Of a DNA stretch of 64,000 nucleotides, positions 60,752 through 64,000 are shown piece by piece. The stretch spans positions 24,595 through 88,594 of the forward strand of contig NZ_AWZT01000031.1 in NCBI RefSeq assembly GCF_000472525.1, written 5' to 3'. The position numbers were made by a program, and so were the translations under genes. This DNA is from Paraburkholderia dilworthii (GTDB taxonomy: Bacteria; Pseudomonadota; Gammaproteobacteria; Burkholderiales; Burkholderiaceae). A model generated the notes under the pieces. It made no database searches. It saw nothing but the letters and a program-made list of their open reading frames with translations, and was not told where the DNA came from. Every line of letters starts with the position of its first letter. Positions within the stretch are counted from its first letter, which is position 1.

Positions 60752-62377
60752 ATGTTACGTCTCAGCGAAATCAAACTCCCGCTCGATCATCCCGAGAGTG
60801 CTCTCGAAGCCGCCGTCCGCGCGCGCCTCGCGGAACTCGGCGTGCCTGACGACGGGCTCATCCGATATACGGTGTTCCGGCGCGCCCACGATGCCCGCAA
60901 GCGCGCCGACATCAAGCTCACCTATATCGTCGATGTCGAGGTGGTGGACGAAGCGGCCGCGCTGAAGCGAATCGCCGACGTGCCGCATTGCGGGCTGACG
61001 CCCGACATGACGTACCGGTTTGTCGCGAAGGCGCCAGCGCAACTCACTACGATGCGCCCGGTGGTGATCGGCATGGGGCCGTGCGGGCTCTTCGCCGGGT
61101 TGATCCTCGCGCAGATGGGCTTCCGGCCGATCATCCTCGAGCGCGGCAAGGCCGTGCGCGAGCGCACCAAGGATACTTTCGGGCTGTGGCGCAAGTCGGT
61201 GCTAAACCCCGAATCTAACGTGCAGTTCGGTGAGGGCGGCGCGGGCACCTTTTCGGACGGCAAGCTGTACAGCCAGATCAAGGATCCGAAGCACTACGGT
61301 CGCAAAGTGCTAGACGAGTTCGTGCGCGCGGGTGCGCCGGAAGACATCCTGTACCTGAGCCGGCCTCATATCGGCACATTTCGTCTTGTGAGCATGGTCG
61401 AGAAAATGCGCGCGACCATTCACGAACTGGGCGGCGAGGTGCGTTTCGAGACGCGTGTGGACGATATCGACATCGACCAGGGGAAAGTGCGCGGGCTCAA
61501 GCTGTCGACCGGCGAGACGCTGCGCTGCGAGCATGTGGTGCTGGCCGTCGGTCACAGTGCGCGCGATACGTTCGAGATGCTGCACGACCGCGGCGTCTAT
61601 ATAGAAGCGAAGCCGTTTTCGCTGGGGTTCCGGATCGAACACCCGCAGGGTTTGATCGACCGCAGCCGGTTCGGCAAGTTTGCGGGCCATAAGCAACTGG
61701 GCGCCGCGGACTACAAGGTGGTGCATCACTGCAGCAACGGACGGGCGGTGTACAGCTTCTGCATGTGCCCGGGCGGGACCGTGGTGGCGGCGACGTCCGA
61801 GCCCGGGCGCGTGGTCACCAACGGCATGAGCCAGTACTCGCGCGCGGAGCGCAATGCGAACGCGGGCATCGTGGTTGGCATTACGCCTGACGATTATCCC
61901 GGGGGGCCGCTTGCCGGGATTGCGTTTCAGCGAAAATGGGAAGAGCGGGCGTTCGAGCTCGGCGGCGGCAACTATATGGCGCCGGGGCAACTGGTTGGCG
62001 ACTTCATTGCTGGCCGGCCGTCCACATCGCTCGGTTCCGTGGTGCCGTCGTACAAGCCGGGTGTGCATCCGACGGATCTGAGCACAGCGCTGCCGGACTA
62101 CGTGATCGAGGCAATCCGCGAAGCGCTGCCGCAAATGGACAAGAAGATCGCCGGCTTTGCGATGCATGACGCTGTGTTGACGGGGGTCGAGACGCGGACG
62201 TCGTCGCCGATCCGGGTGCGCCGCCGCGACGACTACCAGAGCATGAACATCGAGGGTCTGTATCCAGCCGGGGAGGGCGCGGGTTACGCCGGCGGGATTT
62301 ATTCGGCAGCGATCGACGGGATCGAGGTCGCCGAGGCGCTCGCTTTGAAGATGACCGGGGCGCACGCGGCCGGTTAA
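60752..62377 (+). CDS. COG2509-type FAD-dependent oxidoreductase
   Basis: A 541-residue flavoprotein with a ~100-residue N-terminal domain (LRLSEIKLPLDHPESALEAA) ahead of the dinucleotide fold GMGPCGLFAG (from residue 107). It has FGEGGAGTFSDGKL and a C-terminal FAD motif GLYPAGEGAGYAGGI. The family is uncharacterised; it resembles HI0933/GidA-like proteins. ATG 60752 is preferred over an upstream start at 60713. Divergent from paaA but its promoter is distinct, so a link to phenylacetate is unproven. Confidence 0.87.
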   Translation: MLRLSEIKLPLDHPESALEAAVRARLAELGVPDDGLIRYTVFRRAHDARKRADIKLTYIVDVEVVDEAAALKRIADVPHCGLTPDMTYRFVAKAPAQLTTMRPVVIGMGPCGLFAGLILAQMGFRPIILERGKAVRERTKDTFGLWRKSVLNPESNVQFGEGGAGTFSDGKLYSQIKDPKHYGRKVLDEFVRAGAPEDILYLSRPHIGTFRLVSMVEKMRATIHELGGEVRFETRVDDIDIDQGKVRGLKLSTGETLRCEHVVLAVGHSARDTFEMLHDRGVYIEAKPFSLGFRIEHPQGLIDRSRFGKFAGHKQLGAADYKVVHHCSNGRAVYSFCMCPGGTVVAATSEPGRVVTNGMSQYSRAERNANAGIVVGITPDDYPGGPLAGIAFQRKWEERAFELGGGNYMAPGQLVGDFIAGRPSTSLGSVVPSYKPGVHPTDLSTALPDYVIEAIREALPQMDKKIAGFAMHDAVLTGVETRTSSPIRVRRRDDYQSMNIEGLYPAGEGAGYAGGIYSAAIDGIEVAEALALKMTGAHAAG

Positions 62378-62498
62378 GTCTGCCTGGCTCCAGTCGGCCG
62401 CACGCTTCGCGCTGCTGGCTTGTCGTGGCGACGCTGCTCGCCGCGTCGGCCGGTGCGATCGTGCACAATGCCCGTTTTGCTTCGAGCCAGATACTGGA

Positions 62499-63770
62499 AT
62501 GACCATTCGTTCCTTAGTCGCCGCATGCGGCGCTGCGCTGCTTTGCCAGTTTGCCGTTTCACCAACCGTCGCTGCGGCCGATGCCCCGGCGCGTTGGGTC
62601 ACCGCGTGGGCGACGGCGTTGCAGCCCATCCCGCAGCGGGCCGACTTGCCGCCGTTGTATCGCGCGCCCGAAGTGGCTGGGCGCACCGTCCGTCAGATTG
62701 TTTATCCGACGCTGTCCGGAAAGTCTGCGCGCATCCACCTCAGTAACCAGTACGGCAAGACGCCGCTGGTGATCGAGGACCTGCGCATCGCGCGGTCCGC
62801 GGGCGGCGCGGCGACGGCCGTTAGCGGTGGCGCGCGCGTGACGTTCAGCGGGAATAGCGCCGTGAGCGTCCCGCCGGGCCGCGAGTTGGATAGCGACCCG
62901 GTTGCGATGGACATTACCGGGGGCGCCGCTTACGCACTCAGCGCGTTCATGGGACCCGAGCAACGGATCGCGGCATGGCATCGCGTTGCTAACCAGGTCA
63001 ATTACGTCTCGGGACCGGGTGATCACGCGGCCGACGCGGCAGATGAGGCGTTTCGCGGACGCTTCACTCAATATGTATGGGCGACGGGATTGTCGGTGGA
63101 GGCGGTGCCGGGATCGACGGCGATCGCGGGAATCGGCGATTCGATCACGGATGGCATGCGCTCCAGCCTGAATCAGAATCGCCGGTGGACCGACGTCCTC
63201 GCGAGACGGTTGGCAACGGCAGGGAGCCGGCCGACTGCGGTGGTCAATTTAGGTATCAGCGGTAACCGGCTGCTAAACGATTCCCCGTGCTATGGCGAAG
63301 CGCTCACGACGCGGTTTGGCCGTGATGTATTGGAGCGGCCTGGCGTCAAGGCAGTCGTTTTGCTGATCGGCATCAACGATATCAATTTTGCGGCGATGCC
63401 GGCCCGCAGCGGTCTCGATTGCGACTTCCCACATGCTTCGGTGACGGCGGCCGACCTGATCGCGGGTTATCAGCGGGTGATCGCAGCGGCCCGGCACGCG
63501 GGCGTGAAGGTATTCGGCGGAACGTTGACGCCCGCGTCGCTCCCGCCGCAGCGTGAAAGCATTCGCCTCGTCGTCAACCAATGGATTCGGTCGAGCCACG
63601 CTTTCGACGGCGTAGTGGATTTCGACGCGGCACTTCGCAATCCAGCGCAGCCGGATCATTTGCAACGCAGATTCGATAGCGGCGATCACATCCATCCTGG
63701 AGATGCCGGTTACGCGGCTATGGGCGAGGCGGTTCCCGTCGACGCGCTACTGAATTCGGCGCGGAAGTGA
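62499..63770 (+). CDS. Secreted SGNH/GDSL hydrolase
   Basis: A 423-residue exported esterase-like protein with signal peptide (SLVAACGAALLCQFAVSPTVAAA). An N-terminal ~170-residue beta-rich region comes before the catalytic domain. Block I is GIGDSITDG with Ser215, block III is LLIGINDIN, and block V is GDHIHPGDAGY with the Asp/His pair. It may deacetylate polysaccharides or cleave esters outside the cell. Followed by rrn-like promoters, not by a partner gene. Confidence 0.9.
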   Translation: MTIRSLVAACGAALLCQFAVSPTVAAADAPARWVTAWATALQPIPQRADLPPLYRAPEVAGRTVRQIVYPTLSGKSARIHLSNQYGKTPLVIEDLRIARSAGGAATAVSGGARVTFSGNSAVSVPPGRELDSDPVAMDITGGAAYALSAFMGPEQRIAAWHRVANQVNYVSGPGDHAADAADEAFRGRFTQYVWATGLSVEAVPGSTAIAGIGDSITDGMRSSLNQNRRWTDVLARRLATAGSRPTAVVNLGISGNRLLNDSPCYGEALTTRFGRDVLERPGVKAVVLLIGINDINFAAMPARSGLDCDFPHASVTAADLIAGYQRVIAAARHAGVKVFGGTLTPASLPPQRESIRLVVNQWIRSSHAFDGVVDFDAALRNPAQPDHLQRRFDSGDHIHPGDAGYAAMGEAVPVDALLNSARK

Positions 63771-63796
63771 GTGGTCGAAAAGTTTTCGTCAAACCC

Positions 63797-63825
63797 TTGT
63801 CATGAGGCCGACGGTGACCTACTAT
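63797..63825 (+). promoter_or_regulatory. Upstream rrn-type promoter (P1 candidate)
   Basis: TTGTCA (63797-63802), 17-base spacer, TACTAT (63820-63825). It lies 115 bp upstream of the stronger promoter with the same spacing, as tandem rRNA promoters do. A hairpin CCTCGTT-TGCG-AACGAGG (63832-63849) follows. Confidence 0.5.
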
Positions 63826-63911
63826 TCGCCTCCTCGTTTGCGAACGAGGGCCGCGGCAGAAACCAGCGGCCGGGGCGTCAACAAGGTTTTAAGCGAAAGC
63901 AAAAAATGTAG

Positions 63912-63940
63912 TTGACGAGACGGAAGAGAGTCTTCATAAT
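63912..63940 (+). promoter_or_regulatory. rRNA-operon-like promoter at the window edge (P2 candidate)
   Basis: TTGACG (63912-63917), 17-base spacer, CATAAT (63935-63940), with an A/T-rich stretch just upstream (about 63885-63910) that looks like an UP element. The sequence right after the -10, CTCGTTTCTCTGCTGCTGA, is one I recognise from 16S rRNA leaders in Burkholderia. The 16S gene itself would begin beyond 64000. Confidence 0.65.
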
Positions 63941-64000
63941 CTCGTTTCTCTGCTGCTGATGCAGCGACGCGGAACGAAGCGGTGCCGGGTGGGTGATGGT

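Noticed and set aside
1..64000. Genomic island or phage remnant
   Set aside because: No integrase, transposase, tRNA-flanked direct repeats or clear composition break; nearly all genes are core or conserved in the Burkholderia group.

Overview
The window reads as a stretch of core chromosome from a Burkholderiaceae bacterium, most likely a Paraburkholderia. The evidence is high GC with strong third-position GC bias, Burkholderia-type gene neighbourhoods (the paaABCDE / DUF1835 / TetR cluster, tandem DUF2957 lipoproteins, pxpBCA with DUF969/DUF979, type-2 argC), and an rRNA-operon-like promoter at the right edge. I see no phage, insertion sequence, integrase, CRISPR array or tRNA. The genus assignment is inference from memory of gene order, not a search.

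Layout. 1-6.65 kb: dipeptide ABC importer (5'-truncated dppA, then dppBCDF) with a TraB/GumN-family gene translationally coupled at the end. 6.7-8.5 kb: a TPR-glycosyltransferase-like protein. 8.7-13.3 kb: a 5-oxoproline block read leftward (pxpB, pxpC, pxpA, DUF969, DUF979), facing a divergent MarR-like regulator. 14.1-21.2 kb: 5-formyl-THF cyclo-ligase and a divergent Slt-type lytic transglycosylase, an NDUFA9-like epimerase, GST, CCA-adding enzyme, DUF2905 and a MidA-like methyltransferase. 21.2-26.8 kb: FolM-like reductase, folB, ttcA, glmU, glmS. 27-34.7 kb: small envelope and hypothetical proteins, an IclR regulator, a Mut7-C protein, a 3-hydroxyisobutyrate-dehydrogenase-like enzyme and a LysE exporter. 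34.8-38.7 kb: a candidate small RNA, ompW and two tandem DUF2957 lipoproteins. 39.2-47.9 kb: argC, flavodoxin, a PEBP protein, a LuxR-type response regulator, pyrE, an MFS carrier and malic enzyme. 48-54.9 kb: a fused indolepyruvate:ferredoxin oxidoreductase, hppD with a divergent Lrp/AsnC regulator, and a GNAT protein. 55.1-60.6 kb: paaR, DUF1835 and paaEDCBA. 60.7-64 kb: a COG2509 flavoprotein, an SGNH hydrolase and tandem rrn-like promoters.

How the genes work together. Several blocks share the theme of peptide and aromatic amino-acid use: dipeptide import, 5-oxoproline opening, arylpyruvate oxidation (IOR family), 4-hydroxyphenylpyruvate dioxygenase, and the phenylacetyl-CoA epoxidase operon with a perfect TetR operator between its -35 and -10 regions. 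Others are housekeeping: folate (folM, folB, fau), tRNA maturation (cca, ttcA), UDP-GlcNAc (glmU, glmS), arginine (argC) and pyrimidine (pyrE).

The least explained items are a short promoter-to-terminator unit with two anti-Shine-Dalgarno repeats (candidate sRNA, about 34.83-34.89 kb), the ompW/DUF2957 envelope locus with an orphan TetR-type palindrome upstream, the DUF1835 gene coupled to paaR, and a 580-bp gene-poor stretch with regularly spaced DnaA-box-like motifs. No clearly new multi-gene defence or mobile system was found.
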